Source: an uncultured Oscillospiraceae bacterium (GTDB lineage Bacteria; Bacillota; Clostridia; Oscillospirales; Ruminococcaceae). From it: a stretch of 24,362 bases of DNA. The notes beneath the pieces are model-generated. The model was given only the letters and a program-made list of their open reading frames with translations. It was not told the DNA's origin and searched no databases. The stretch covers positions 1 through 24,362 of the forward strand of contig CAJTZM010000024.1 of assembly GCA_910583935.1 (NCBI GenBank), in the 5' to 3' direction. This document shows positions 15,765 through 22,442 of this stretch, in pieces. The position numbers were made by a program, and so were the translations under genes. Position 1 is the stretch's first letter; every line of letters begins with the position of its first letter.

Positions 15765-16420
15765 CCTTCCCCCTCCGGCAGGTCCGGCACCCGCCATTTG
15801 TGATCCCGTTCAAAAGCCTCCAGGTCGAAGGAGTAGTTCTTTTGCGGCTCCTCCTGCTTTTTGGCGGACGCGCCGGAAAACTGCCGTCTCTTCCAGTTTC
15901 GGACAACCGCTTTCCAATCCTTCATTGGGTTTTTGCCTACTCGCCATCCGTTGGACTCGTAGTAGTCCCAGATCTCCGATGCGTCTACCCCCTGCTCTTT
16001 GCAGTAAACTTCCAATTCCTCATAGGACGGCTTCCCCTCGTTTTTGGGACGGGAGGAGCGCGCAGCGCTTTTTTTGGATATCTCGCTAGAGATATCTTTT
16101 TTTAATTCTTCTTTTCCTTCTTCTTTTTCTTGGTAGCTTTCGTATACGCTCGTATTGTTCGTATTCGGTCGTATACGGCCGTACCGTTTCGATACGTTTT
16201 CACGGTTTTGGCTGCAAGTTTTTTCATAAGCTTCTGCGTCCCTGTCGATATTCGCTGCCATGAAATCAAACGCTACAGACTCCCTTCCGTTGAGTTCAGG
16301 GGCTGCGCCGGACGCGCTGTATTCCAAGAGCGCCCGGAATAGCCTCCCTAGTTCGCCATCTGAAAGTCCTTTGCATTGCTTTAGGTAGGAATGATACGCG
16401 CAGAAATATTCTCTTGCCAT
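15761..16420 (-). CDS. DUF6291-like phage replication-associated protein
   Basis: 219 residues. The N-terminal 70 residues (YLKQCKGLSDGELGRLFRAL, then LNGRESVAFDFMAANIDRD) match the DUF6291-like domain of clostridial phages. A charged linker follows (EEGKEELKKDISSEISK), then a C-terminal block EIWDYYESNGWRVGKNPMKD with WKAVVRNWKRR, often seen at the end of replication-organiser proteins. It lies between SSB and RusA, consistent with a role at the phage origin. No replicative helicase is visible in the window. Confidence 0.65.
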   Translation of the reverse strand: MAREYFCAYHSYLKQCKGLSDGELGRLFRALLEYSASGAAPELNGRESVAFDFMAANIDRDAEAYEKTCSQNRENVSKRYGRIRPNTNNTSVYESYQEKEEGKEELKKDISSEISKKSAARSSRPKNEGKPSYEELEVYCKEQGVDASEIWDYYESNGWRVGKNPMKDWKAVVRNWKRRQFSGASAKKQEEPQKNYSFDLEAFERDHKWRVPDLPEGEG

Positions 16421-16432
16421 TCCCTCACCGCC

Positions 16433-16821
16433 TTAAAACGGCAGATCGTCTAATCCGTCAGTCTCTTGAAAATCATCCGCTAGCGGTGGGGCGGGGATAC
16501 TGGCGCTTCTTGTCGGATCGCTGAGCGTAAATTCCCATTGGCCCACATTAACATCGGTTCGGGTCCGGTTGTTTCCGTACTTGTCCTTGTAGCTTTCTAC
16601 CCGCAAGCTACCAGTGATCAAGATGGGACTTCCTTTTACAAAATAGCGGACAATGCTCTCTGCTCTCTCCCGCCATGCTGTACACGGGATAAAGTCGGTC
16701 CCACCGCTTTTCCCCGCCCGGTCTACCGCCACGGTGAAGGTCGAAACCGATATGCCTTCCGCCGTTTTCCGCAGTACCGGATCGGCGGTCAGCCGCCCAG
16801 ATAGATGTACAATATTCATTT
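16433..16821 (-). CDS. ssb: Single-stranded DNA-binding protein
   Basis: 129 residues from ATG 16821 (AAAGGAG upstream), more likely than the earlier start at 16852. It opens MNIVHLSGRLTADPVLRKT, has the OB-fold core with ITGSLRVESYKDKYGNNRT, and ends in the acidic tail DDLPF, the SSB protein-docking tail. It serves replication and annealing together with the Rad52-like protein nearby. Confidence 0.93.
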
Positions 16822-17466
16822 TGCATTCTCCTTTACTCCCAGGCAGGAGCACAAATATGCATCCAGCCTGATTCCGTAGATATGGTATTTCTTCTCAAAC
16901 GCTTCCCGACCAATAGCGTGGGCTTCGGTGTGGTGCTTTTGACATAAGGCCATGGCCAGCATCCCCTCATGTACAATTTTCCCCCGGTCTCTTCCCATGC
17001 CTATCGCGTCCACATGGTGCAGCTGCGCCGTATCGTTGCACACGGCACATTTTTTGTGCTCCAGGCAGCTGTACAGATACTTTCCAATGTCGTCGGTCTG
17101 CAAAAGCAGCGTGTCCCTTGTGGGTACGTTCCAGGTAAAGCAAAAGTCAATCAGCCAGCTGATGAAGTCCCGCGCGACCGACTTTTCGCAGTTGGAAAGA
17201 CTGAAAAAATCCTCTCCGCTGTCCTTGACAAACTCCAATGTCAAAAGCTTTCGTAGATATTCCGGCTCGTGGCCCGAGTACCAGGCAATATCCCCCACCA
17301 GCGCGAAAACCTTTCTTCTTTGCTCCGGCGTAATCTCCCGCCCGTCAAACAGCCGGATTTCCGCCGATCGGACCTGCTTTTGGCTTACCTCCCGATCAAT
17401 TGGAAAGTCCGGTACAACCACCACCTTGCCTCCTGCTCTGGCCAGCTTCCCTGTTACGGTGATCAT
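16816..17466 (-). CDS. Putative HNHc nuclease
   Basis: 216 residues. The C-terminal part has a zinc-binding and catalytic HNH layout: KKCAVCNDTAQLHHVDAIG, then LAMALCQKHHTEAHAIGRE. The N-terminal half matches phage proteins placed beside SSAP and SSB genes. A role in recombination or replication-end processing is inferred from position. It overlaps the Rad52-like gene upstream by four bases and the SSB start downstream. Confidence 0.78.
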   Translation of the reverse strand: MITVTGKLARAGGKVVVVPDFPIDREVSQKQVRSAEIRLFDGREITPEQRRKVFALVGDIAWYSGHEPEYLRKLLTLEFVKDSGEDFFSLSNCEKSVARDFISWLIDFCFTWNVPTRDTLLLQTDDIGKYLYSCLEHKKCAVCNDTAQLHHVDAIGMGRDRGKIVHEGMLAMALCQKHHTEAHAIGREAFEKKYHIYGIRLDAYLCSCLGVKENAK

Positions 17467-18203
17467 TGGGAATCAGCGCCCTTTCTTTTGCTCAGAACAT
17501 TGATGCAGTATGTAATTAGGACAGACAGCTGCTCCTGCGTCGCTTCCTCCAGGCGTTGGATTTGGACTCCCGCCTTCTGCTCGATGATCAACAGTCCGTG
17601 ACGGTCTTCATAGCCGCATTTTGCCAGCCATTCTCGGGCTGTGGTCAGCAGGGAGTCCAGATCATCCGATTTGGGTGTTTTGGTCTCGTTTAAGACGTAC
17701 CGTATTTCTCCTTTTGCATCCATAAGAATCAGGCGGTCAATTTCCCGGCGGCTGTTGTATCCGATTTCTTCCACCTGAAATTTTACCCGTGGAGAAACGC
17801 GGACCTTGCCGGTTTTGTCCTTTTGGTACTCGTCAGACTTAAGCGAAATCCAGATAAAGGGGGCGGTGTACAGTTCCCGCCCGATCCCCCAGTTTACCCC
17901 GGCCCGCTTAAAGCTGTCTGAGGCGAGACCCTTTTGGGATTCCGTGTTGGATTCAGTCCCTGTATCCTCCTTTTCGATCCAGCAGCGCTTTTCTTCGTCC
18001 CACACAGAAATGACGCAGTTGGCGTTGTCTCTTGTGTGCCGTCGCTGCCAGTTTAACGGCCCGAAGGTGTCGTCTAAAATCCGCATATCCACCCGCGCGT
18101 CTTTGTACAGCAGAACAGAAACGCCCACCCCGTTTTTCGTTTCCTTTATCTGCTGCACCCGGCATTCAATATCCTTTGGCCCTAAAAGTGGTATTTCCTT
18201 CAT
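17463..18203 (-). CDS. Rad52-family single-strand annealing protein
   Basis: 246 residues from ATG 18203. The earlier start at 18248 lacks a ribosome site. The family signature is present: DDTFGPLNWQRRHTRDN, then KGLASDSFKRAGVNWGIGRE, LYTAPFIWI, followed by the C-terminal helical region. It would anneal complementary strands in phage recombination, working with Gam and SSB next to it. No frame damage. Confidence 0.8.
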   Translation of the reverse strand: MKEIPLLGPKDIECRVQQIKETKNGVGVSVLLYKDARVDMRILDDTFGPLNWQRRHTRDNANCVISVWDEEKRCWIEKEDTGTESNTESQKGLASDSFKRAGVNWGIGRELYTAPFIWISLKSDEYQKDKTGKVRVSPRVKFQVEEIGYNSRREIDRLILMDAKGEIRYVLNETKTPKSDDLDSLLTTAREWLAKCGYEDRHGLLIIEQKAGVQIQRLEEATQEQLSVLITYCINVLSKRKGADSQ

Positions 18204-18216
18204 TGCCCCACACCCC

Positions 18217-18744
18217 TTACAAAACATCAAAAGCCGATGGCTTCTCAACTGCTGACACGCAGTCCAGGACCTCGCCTGTATCGGTTCGCATTACCTGACC
18301 GTCTACAATGGTCAGGCACTTTTTGAATTCTCCCCACAACGCTTTGGGCTCCATTTTTACGTATTCCGGCGCGTTTTCCCCAAGATACATGAGCAGCTTT
18401 TCTTCGTCTTTTTGATAGTCGGTTTTGGCAAGCTTTCTCACCAGCTTTCCCGACGGCAGTTCCAGACTGTACTGGGTCTTTGTCTTTTTAGCCGGTGCCG
18501 TGTCAAGGTAGGTATTAAGCGCTTCTAATAGGGATGCTGTATGTTGATCGCATTTTTCTTTCTGCAAAAGAATCTTCTGTTCCAGCTCCTGTATTCTATT
18601 TCTGGCCGCCTGCTCAAACAGTTCTAGACGCTGCCGTTCCTCCTTAATTTTTTCAATCGCCCAATCCGCCTTATGCTCATTGTCGACCACAAAGCCCTGC
18701 TCAGGCGCGTCCTCTGTGTATTCGGTACGCAAAATTTCTTCCAT
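18217..18744 (-). CDS. gam: Gam-like host nuclease inhibitor
   Basis: 175 residues. KADWAIEKIKEERQRLELFE opens a long coiled coil, followed by the SLELPSGKLVRKLAKTDYQK block that marks the Gam family. Mu Gam-like proteins bind DNA ends and keep host exonuclease away. Position directly before the annealing protein gene supports the call. Ends at a TAA 14 bases before the annealing gene. Confidence 0.82.
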   Translation of the reverse strand: MEEILRTEYTEDAPEQGFVVDNEHKADWAIEKIKEERQRLELFEQAARNRIQELEQKILLQKEKCDQHTASLLEALNTYLDTAPAKKTKTQYSLELPSGKLVRKLAKTDYQKDEEKLLMYLGENAPEYVKMEPKALWGEFKKCLTIVDGQVMRTDTGEVLDCVSAVEKPSAFDVL

Positions 18745-18746
18745 TT

Positions 18747-18962
18747 TTAACCCTCCAACGGTTTTTCACAGATACTTTTCATCCATTCTGCATATGCGTC
18801 CAGGTCCCGGTATTCGATCCTTTTTCTTTTTCCGTTGACGGTAAACACCATTTCAAAGGACTGCGTTTCTGAGTAGTCTGTACAGCTTTTGACGCAATCC
18901 GCTCCAAACCGCTGCATGATATATGTAAGCATGTCTCCCATGCTAAGGTTTTTATTTGCCAT
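18747..18962 (-). CDS. Small phage protein, unknown
   Basis: 71 residues from ATG 18962 (MANKNLSMGDMLTYIMQRF), with GGGGA upstream; the earlier start reads the preceding gene in another frame. It has the pattern NGKRKRIEYRDLDAYAEWMK near the end. No family assigned. It ends two bases before gam and overlaps the gene before it by eleven bases, so it belongs to the same operon. Confidence 0.6.
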   Translation of the reverse strand: MANKNLSMGDMLTYIMQRFGADCVKSCTDYSETQSFEMVFTVNGKRKRIEYRDLDAYAEWMKSICEKPLEG

Positions 18963-19179
18963 TTGACTTTTCCCCTTTTCTGTGCCATACTTGGCTTGAA
19001 CATTTTTTGCTGTGCGCCTTTGTGGGACCCCTATCCCCAAGGCGCTTTTTTCTTTGCCATGCATCCAGATGCCGAAGCTTGTCCACCCATGGCGCTATCG
19101 TCAGTCCCACCATGATGCTACATACCACCATTGTTATATGCAGGATCATGATGTCCTGCGCTATGCTGATTCTCGTCAT
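18952..19179 (-). CDS. Small membrane protein with basic tail
   Basis: 75 residues from ATG 19179. A hydrophobic segment at about residues 8-30 (IMILHITMVVCSIMVGLTIA) makes one membrane span, followed by a very basic tail (DAWQRKKRLGDRGPTKAH, SKKC). Function unknown. Confidence 0.5.
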   Translation of the reverse strand: MTRISIAQDIMILHITMVVCSIMVGLTIAPWVDKLRHLDAWQRKKRLGDRGPTKAHSKKCSSQVWHRKGEKSNGK

Positions 19180-19197
19180 GTTTCTTCCTCCGTGTTT

Positions 19198-19599
19198 CTA
19201 ACGTGTTTCTAATTTTCCACATTCTTCCTTTCTGTGGAAGCGGTTGGCGAAATTCAAAATGGCATTTCTGGCCGAGATATATGCGGGGTCATCACAATCC
19301 AGTTGGCAAAAATGGTACGCCAGCTGCGCAGCGATTCTGGCGTCAACCCTTACATCAAGGGAGCCGCACCATAACGGCCAACAGGAATAATCTAGGTTGG
19401 CTCCGCTCAGGTCGGCTCCGCGCAGGTTGGCTCCGATCAGGTCGGCTCCGATCAGGTTGGCTCCGCGCAGGTTGGCTCCGCTCAGGTTGGCTTTGATCAG
19501 GTTGGTTTCGCTCAGGTCGGCAAAATTCCCCCTGTTTCCGTTTGTATCAATCCATTCTTTATGATTTTTTAAAATCTTTTCAATATCTTTTTGTTTCAA
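19198..19599 (-). CDS. Pentapeptide-repeat protein
   Basis: 133 residues. About nine A(D/N)LxG-type pentapeptides run at about residues 26-70 (NFADLSETNLIKANLSGANL...). The central six are in mirror order: SG, RG, IG, IG, RG, SG. The 15-base repeat unit is easy to see in the DNA at 19390-19530. A C-terminal helical part (RIAAQLAYHFCQLDCDDP) follows. Pentapeptide folds form right-handed quadrilateral helices that can mimic DNA or scaffold proteins; the phage role is unknown. It overlaps the next gene by four bases upstream. Confidence 0.8.
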   Translation of the reverse strand: MKQKDIEKILKNHKEWIDTNGNRGNFADLSETNLIKANLSGANLRGANLIGADLIGANLRGADLSGANLDYSCWPLWCGSLDVRVDARIAAQLAYHFCQLDCDDPAYISARNAILNFANRFHRKEECGKLETR

Positions 19600-19826
19600 A
19601 GATATTCATCCTTTCTTGCTTTCTTATTCCAGCTGTGCCGCCTGCGACGTTCGTTTATCCGTCTGACATGATCCGCGTAATCGCAGTTGCCCCTATATAT
19701 CCTTGCTTTGTACGCTCTGTATGCTTCCATTTCTTTTTCATAGGTTTTTTGTCTGGGGTAGCTGATGTGGCAGGTTTCCGATCTTTCCGGGCAACCCTTT
19801 GCGCATGGGCTTTTAGGATGCATCAT
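19596..19826 (-). CDS. Small Cys-containing phage protein, unknown
   Basis: 76 residues from ATG 19826, with AAAGGAGG upstream. Cysteines cluster near the start (MMHPKSPCAKGCPERSETCH) and the rest is basic (RGNCDYADHVRRINERRRRH). The start at 19988 would read the upstream membrane gene in another frame. Its first codons overlap that gene's end. A nucleic-acid or zinc-binding protein is possible. Confidence 0.6.
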   Translation of the reverse strand: MMHPKSPCAKGCPERSETCHISYPRQKTYEKEMEAYRAYKARIYRGNCDYADHVRRINERRRRHSWNKKARKDEYL

Positions 19827-20011
19827 CCAGCTTTCCTCCTTTTGGCTTCCTGCTGGGTGCGGGCGTTGCCTAATGTGTCCCCGCTGTACCACCGCAGCAG
19901 CTTGTCCCGCCTGTCCAGCTTGCCCACTGCCCATTCGACCATGCCGCACAAAAGCGCAAATCCCATCCCCGGCAAAAGCACCATGCACAGCGTGATGTAT
20001 GCTTCTATCAT
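19823..20011 (-). CDS. Small membrane protein
   Basis: 62 residues from ATG 20011 with GGAGGAAA upstream. One span at about residues 5-28 (YITLCMVLLPGMGFALLCGM), then a charged cytoplasmic tail (RRDKLLRWYSGD). Ends by overlapping the next gene by four bases. Function unknown. Confidence 0.55.
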   Translation of the reverse strand: MIEAYITLCMVLLPGMGFALLCGMVEWAVGKLDRRDKLLRWYSGDTLGNARTQQEAKRRKAG

Positions 20012-20026
20012 GCGCTTTCCTCCTTT

Positions 20027-20254
20027 TTACGAAACCCCATCCTTTTGAAAGTATTCCAGTACTTTCTCCGGCGGGATTTTCAGGATTTCAATGATGGCGT
20101 AAATATCGCCCAGGTTAAAATCGTATTTGCCTTGCAGACGGGTGGAAAGATACGATTTTGACTTCCCGATTTTCTGCGCGATATATGCCTGATCCACATC
20201 CTTTTCGAACATCAAAGTTTTTAGCTTGCGAAAATATTTACGACTTGCATTCAT
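20027..20254 (-). CDS. XRE-family Cro-like DNA-binding protein
   Basis: 75 residues from ATG 20254, with GGAGG nine bases upstream. The helix-turn-helix at about residues 22-45 reads AYIAQKIGKSKSYLSTRLQG, and the remaining helices fit the XRE fold. As one of the first genes of the early operon it could be a Cro or an activator; the target is unknown. Confidence 0.75.
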   Translation of the reverse strand: MNASRKYFRKLKTLMFEKDVDQAYIAQKIGKSKSYLSTRLQGKYDFNLGDIYAIIEILKIPPEKVLEYFQKDGVS

Positions 20255-20268
20255 GATCTGTCCTCCTT

Positions 20269-20430
20269 TCATATGTTTGTGAAGATCGCGCCAATGATGA
20301 TTGCTGCCAGTGCGCCGACACAGGCTATGGCCAGTATTGCGATTGCCGCCACCGACAGGGCTGCGCTGATGTGCGCTTCCCGCTCGATCTCCCGCAGCTT
20401 TTCTTCCAGGTTGTACGGTTCTTTTGACAT
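20269..20430 (-). CDS. Small membrane-anchored protein, first gene of the early operon
   Basis: 53 residues from ATG 20430, with AGGAGG eight bases upstream; the earlier start at 20499 is unlikely. A short charged helix (SKEPYNLEEKLREIEREAHI) leads into a glycine- and alanine-rich span (VAAIAILAIACVGALAAIII) with a very short end. Its ribosome site lies inside a hairpin (20438-20462), so translation may be controlled. Confidence 0.55.
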   Translation of the reverse strand: MSKEPYNLEEKLREIEREAHISAALSVAAIAILAIACVGALAAIIIGAIFTNI

Positions 20431-20437
20431 ATGTATT

Positions 20438-20462
20438 CCTCCTTGCGTTCGGTCGCAGGAGG
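20438..20462 (-). promoter_or_regulatory. Hairpin that hides the ribosome site of the gene ending at 20430
   Basis: CCTCCTTGCG and CGCAGGAGG pair with one bulged base around a six-base loop. On the minus strand the AGGAGG ribosome site of the 20430 start forms one arm. A second AGGAGG-like arm would free or block it. Confidence 0.45.
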
Positions 20463-20481
20463 TGTTATACTTGTCCTGCGG

Positions 20482-20504
20482 CCTGGTTGATATGACCAAT
20501 CAGG
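20482..20504. promoter_or_regulatory. Imperfect inverted repeat, candidate operator of the early promoter
   Basis: CCTGGTTGA (20482-20490) and CCAATCAGG (20496-20504) are inverted repeats, seven of nine matching, with a five-base spacer. On the minus strand TATAAC at 20465-20470 lies a short distance downstream and could be the -10 of the early promoter. A matching -35 is not clear. Confidence 0.35.
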
Positions 20505-20510
20505 TTCGCC

Positions 20511-20543
20511 GCCCTTTCTGGTATTCGCGCTACCAGAAAGGGC
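20511..20543. terminator. 13-bp perfect hairpin between divergent genes
   Basis: GCCCTTTCTGGTA (20511-20523) and TACCAGAAAGGGC (20531-20543) with a seven-base loop. No long T-run follows on either strand, so it may be a weak terminator, an operator or a processing site between the early operon and the gene at 20575. Confidence 0.5.
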
Positions 20544-20574
20544 ATCTTATTGAGCAAAATAGGATGGTGTTTAA

Positions 20575-20922
20575 ATGGATAAACTATCGCTTAAAATCCT
20601 AAAGTTCATAGCCCAAAAACAAGATAACGTTGCCAGGGACACAATTACATCATTATTTGGGGATTCTTCTGGCAAGTCATTAAGTTATCTTTTAAACGAA
20701 GGATTTATAAAATCCGGAAGATCTTTAGTTGGGGTTAACCCTGATATGAAAGCAATATATTTATCGAATGATATTTTTTCCATCACCAGCAAAGGGATAG
20801 ACTTTCTGGAAAAAAGACCCGGAAAAATTTATGACATCTGGTCTACCCGTGTACTTGCTATTTATGGAGCAATAACCGGAACAATCGCAATAGTGATAGA
20901 ACTAGTGCTACATTTCCTATAA
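20575..20922 (+). CDS. Winged-helix protein with C-terminal membrane anchor
   Basis: 115 residues from ATG 20575 with AGGATGG eight bases upstream. The N-terminal 80 residues (SLKILKFIAQKQDNVARDTI, then SYLLNEGFIKSGRS and IFSITSKGIDFLEKR) have a winged-helix pattern. A hydrophobic segment (LAIYGAITGTIAIVIELVL) forms the C-terminal membrane span. It stands alone on the plus strand between two minus-strand genes and is more AT-rich than its neighbours. A lysogeny-expressed moron, such as an exclusion protein, is an inference; no family assigned. Confidence 0.65.
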   Translation: MDKLSLKILKFIAQKQDNVARDTITSLFGDSSGKSLSYLLNEGFIKSGRSLVGVNPDMKAIYLSNDIFSITSKGIDFLEKRPGKIYDIWSTRVLAIYGAITGTIAIVIELVLHFL

Positions 20923-21023
20923 TGAAGCTATACATGCTTGCCCAAAATGTAACTGGGTCAGATTTTCTCTGACGATTTAAGCTTTTCAGCAATTCTTTTC
21001 CAAATTGTTTCACGTTGCCGTTT

Positions 21024-21194
21024 CTACCTCCTAATCGGGGAAATAAGTAAACTGAGAAAAATAATAAATAGTAAAATTATGACTGTGCCATAAACCAAAT
21101 ATGGGACCAGCAAATCCCGATTAAGTTTGTAAAACACAGCGCAGGAAAACAGCAATCCAAGAATTAAAGTACTATTGCAAATAATGTAGATCAT
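21024..21194 (-). CDS. Small two-span membrane protein
   Basis: 56 residues from ATG 21194 with GGAGG five to six bases upstream. Spans: CNSTLILGLLFSCAVFY and VYGTVIILLFIIFLSLLI, with a charged loop between and SPIRR at the end. The frame continues past its TAG with 20 protein-like codons (KRQRETIWKRIAEKLKSSEK) to a TGA at 20958, as if the TAG were a recent nonsense change. Its start overlaps the -35 of the promoter at 21194-21221 on the other strand. Confidence 0.55.
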   Translation of the reverse strand: MIYIICNSTLILGLLFSCAVFYKLNRDLLVPYLVYGTVIILLFIIFLSLLISPIRR

Positions 21195-21221
21195 TGTTTA
21201 CCTCCATGAATGTGATATAAT
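21194..21221 (+). promoter_or_regulatory. Sigma-A-like promoter
   Basis: TTGTTT (21194-21199), 16 bases, TATAAT (21216-21221), then AGGAGG and the gene at 21243. Confidence 0.7.
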
Positions 21222-21242
21222 CTGGGTGAAAGGAGGTGAATA

Positions 21243-21398
21243 ATGTTGGATTTTGAAAAAGTCAGGTACGAGGCGCTATCTTCAATCAGAATGGCTATTC
21301 GTGCGAAAGGACTAGATTCATTCGAGCCTATCGCTAGCATTTTGGCCGATGCAATTATGAAAGCCATTCAAGAGTATGATCGCCAAAAATCTGAATAG
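21243..21398 (+). CDS. Small phage protein, unknown
   Basis: 51 residues from ATG 21243, with a strong AAAGGAGGTG ribosome site and a good promoter just upstream, so expression is likely in the lysogen. The protein is helical and mildly acidic (DFEKVRYEALSSIRMAIRAK, later SILADAIMKAIQEYD). No family recognised. Confidence 0.65.
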   Translation: MLDFEKVRYEALSSIRMAIRAKGLDSFEPIASILADAIMKAIQEYDRQKSE

Positions 21399-21480
21399 TT
21401 GGAATAAATCCCGCTCTACGCTCTACTGCAAGATTTTCTTGACCGGTTGAGAATTTCCGTAGTCCGGTTTGTAGGGCGCT

Positions 21481-21678
21481 TTATGCGCCTTGCTGGTTAT
21501 CATTTAGCAGTTCTTCGATGGTGCATCCGTACAGCTTGGCAAGCTTCTTTTGATGCTTTTTTAGCGGTCGAGTTTTTCCGCTCTCCCAATAGCTGACCGC
21601 CGCTTGGTCAAGGTCGAGCAGCTTAGCAACATCCTCTTGTCGGAGGCCGGCCTTTAAGCGAAACTCTCTTAGCGTCAA
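21481..21678 (-). CDS. XRE-family repressor-like protein
   Basis: 65 residues from a TTG start with GAGGTGATAG upstream. Almost all of it is the helix-turn-helix domain: LREFRLKAGLRQEDVAKLLD, then LDQAAVSYWESGKTRPLKKH. It is read opposite to the two XRE genes at 22027 and 22443, the usual layout for a Cro and a repressor. It is a second Cro candidate beside the one at 20027. Confidence 0.75.
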   Translation of the reverse strand: MTLREFRLKAGLRQEDVAKLLDLDQAAVSYWESGKTRPLKKHQKKLAKLYGCTIEELLNDNQQGA

Positions 21679-21694
21679 ACTATCACCTCACTTT

Positions 21695-21722
21695 CTTATA
21701 TAAGAATTATTGACTGCGTCAG
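21695..21722 (-). promoter_or_regulatory. Candidate promoter for the 21678 gene
   Basis: On the minus strand CTGACG, 16 bases, TATAAG. The -35 lies within a motif (GTCAgAAACACT) that recurs as GTCAAACACT at about 21795-21804, so repressor binding here is possible. Confidence 0.4.
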
Positions 21723-21824
21723 AAACACTTGGTAAAATTGGGGAATTAGCACACCTGTAATAACCTACTGGCGCGTTTGCTTATTCCTACTGCAGTCAAA
21801 CACTCACAAATATGAGTTTTTATA

Positions 21825-21854
21825 TTGACACCTTATATTGCAACGTGTTACAAT
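21825..21854 (+). promoter_or_regulatory. Strong sigma-A-like promoter for the repressor region
   Basis: TTGACA (21825-21830), 18 bases, TACAAT (21849-21854). It starts a leader of about 170 bases that runs through the repeat at 21875 and the inverted repeat at 21944 to the XRE gene at 22027. Confidence 0.65.
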
Positions 21855-21874
21855 GAAACCGCCAAGAAACATTG

Positions 21875-21897
21875 AAACAAGCTGCTCTATGAGGGGC
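21875..21897 (+). repeat. Leader repeat copy 1
   Basis: 23 bases identical in 22 positions to 22301-22323 (core GCTCTATGAGGGGC). With flanking bases it folds into a small hairpin, CAAGC...GCTTG, with CTC-TAT-GAG inside. It lies 130 bases before an XRE gene with a TTG start. Confidence 0.7.
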
Positions 21898-21943
21898 TTG
21901 GATTTTTATACCCTTATATGAAAACTCATGGAGTGTCTTTATT

Positions 21944-21997
21944 ATATTCTCTCAATTTAGATAAGTCAAGGATAATCTATCTAAATTGAGAGAATAT
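21944..21997. promoter_or_regulatory. 20-bp perfect inverted repeat upstream of an XRE gene
   Basis: ATATTCTCTCAATTTAGATA (21944-21963) is repeated in inverse at 21978-21997 across a 14-base spacer. A third partial copy (ATCTAAATTGAGA) covers the last codons and stop of the same XRE gene at 22235-22247. Arms this long suit a repressor operator pair; as RNA they would make a strong hairpin in the leader of the 22027 gene. Confidence 0.65.
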
Positions 21998-22026
21998 ACG
22001 TTTTGCATAAATTGGGGGTGCCTGTT

Positions 22027-22245
22027 TTGGATGAACCAAACAAAATTGCAGAACGAATTAAAATGATGTGTGAAACCCGCAATGTATCAATTAACAAAAT
22101 GCTCCTTGACAGCGGGGCTGGAGCGCGGCTCTATCACAATATATTAAGAGGATCCTATCCATCGGTAGACAAGTTCGCAAAAATCGCAGACTATTTCGAG
22201 TGTTCTATAGATTATTTGGTTGGACGCTCTGATAATCTAAATTGA
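22027..22245 (+). CDS. XRE-family repressor-like protein
   Basis: 72 residues from TTG 22027 with GGGGGTG upstream; the TTG at 22003 lacks a ribosome site. The domain reads NKIAERIKMMCETRNVSINK, then GAGARLYHNILRGSYPSVDK and FECSIDYLVGRSDNLN, the usual XRE five-helix unit. It is a likely phage repressor or regulator, autoregulated through the inverted repeat upstream. Its last codons overlap a copy of that motif. Confidence 0.78.
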   Translation: MDEPNKIAERIKMMCETRNVSINKMLLDSGAGARLYHNILRGSYPSVDKFAKIADYFECSIDYLVGRSDNLN

Positions 22246-22270
22246 GACAATCCTCATAAAACAACAAATC

Positions 22271-22300
22271 CCCGCCGAAGCGGGTTAAGTTGCTTGTTTT
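22271..22300 (+). terminator. Terminator after the first XRE gene
   Basis: CCCGC-CGAA-GCGGG hairpin followed by a T-rich tail ending in TTTT. Confidence 0.5.
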
Positions 22301-22323
22301 AAACAAGCCGCTCTATGAGGGGC
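22301..22323 (+). repeat. Leader repeat copy 2
   Basis: Second copy of the 23-base leader repeat seen at 21875-21897, 22 of 23 identical, 120 bases before the second XRE gene. A shared AACTCATG follows both copies at a similar distance. Confidence 0.7.
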
Positions 22324-22330
22324 CAGGGTT

Positions 22331-22359
22331 TTGCGCTCTTTTGAATGCTTTCATATAAT
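22331..22359 (+). promoter_or_regulatory. Candidate promoter for the second XRE gene
   Basis: TTGCGC, 17 bases, TATAAT (22354-22359). An inverted repeat TATTTTGT...ACAAAATA (22406-22429, eight-base spacer) follows before the ribosome site and may be an operator. Confidence 0.45.
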
Positions 22360-22442
22360 AACTCATGTTTTATGTATTTTTAAGCAAAAAATCACATATA
22401 TTATGTATTTTGTCGCAATGCACAAAATAGAGGGGTGTAATT

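Noticed and set aside
19390..19530. Regular 15-base repeats that might suggest a CRISPR or minisatellite
   Set aside because: They code for the pentapeptide repeats in an intact frame, with no spacers.
20880..21016. GTG-led minus-strand ORF (VKQFGKELLKSL...) of about 50 residues
   Set aside because: It is antisense to the membrane span of the 20575 gene and its ribosome site is too distant; the other frame after the TAG is better.
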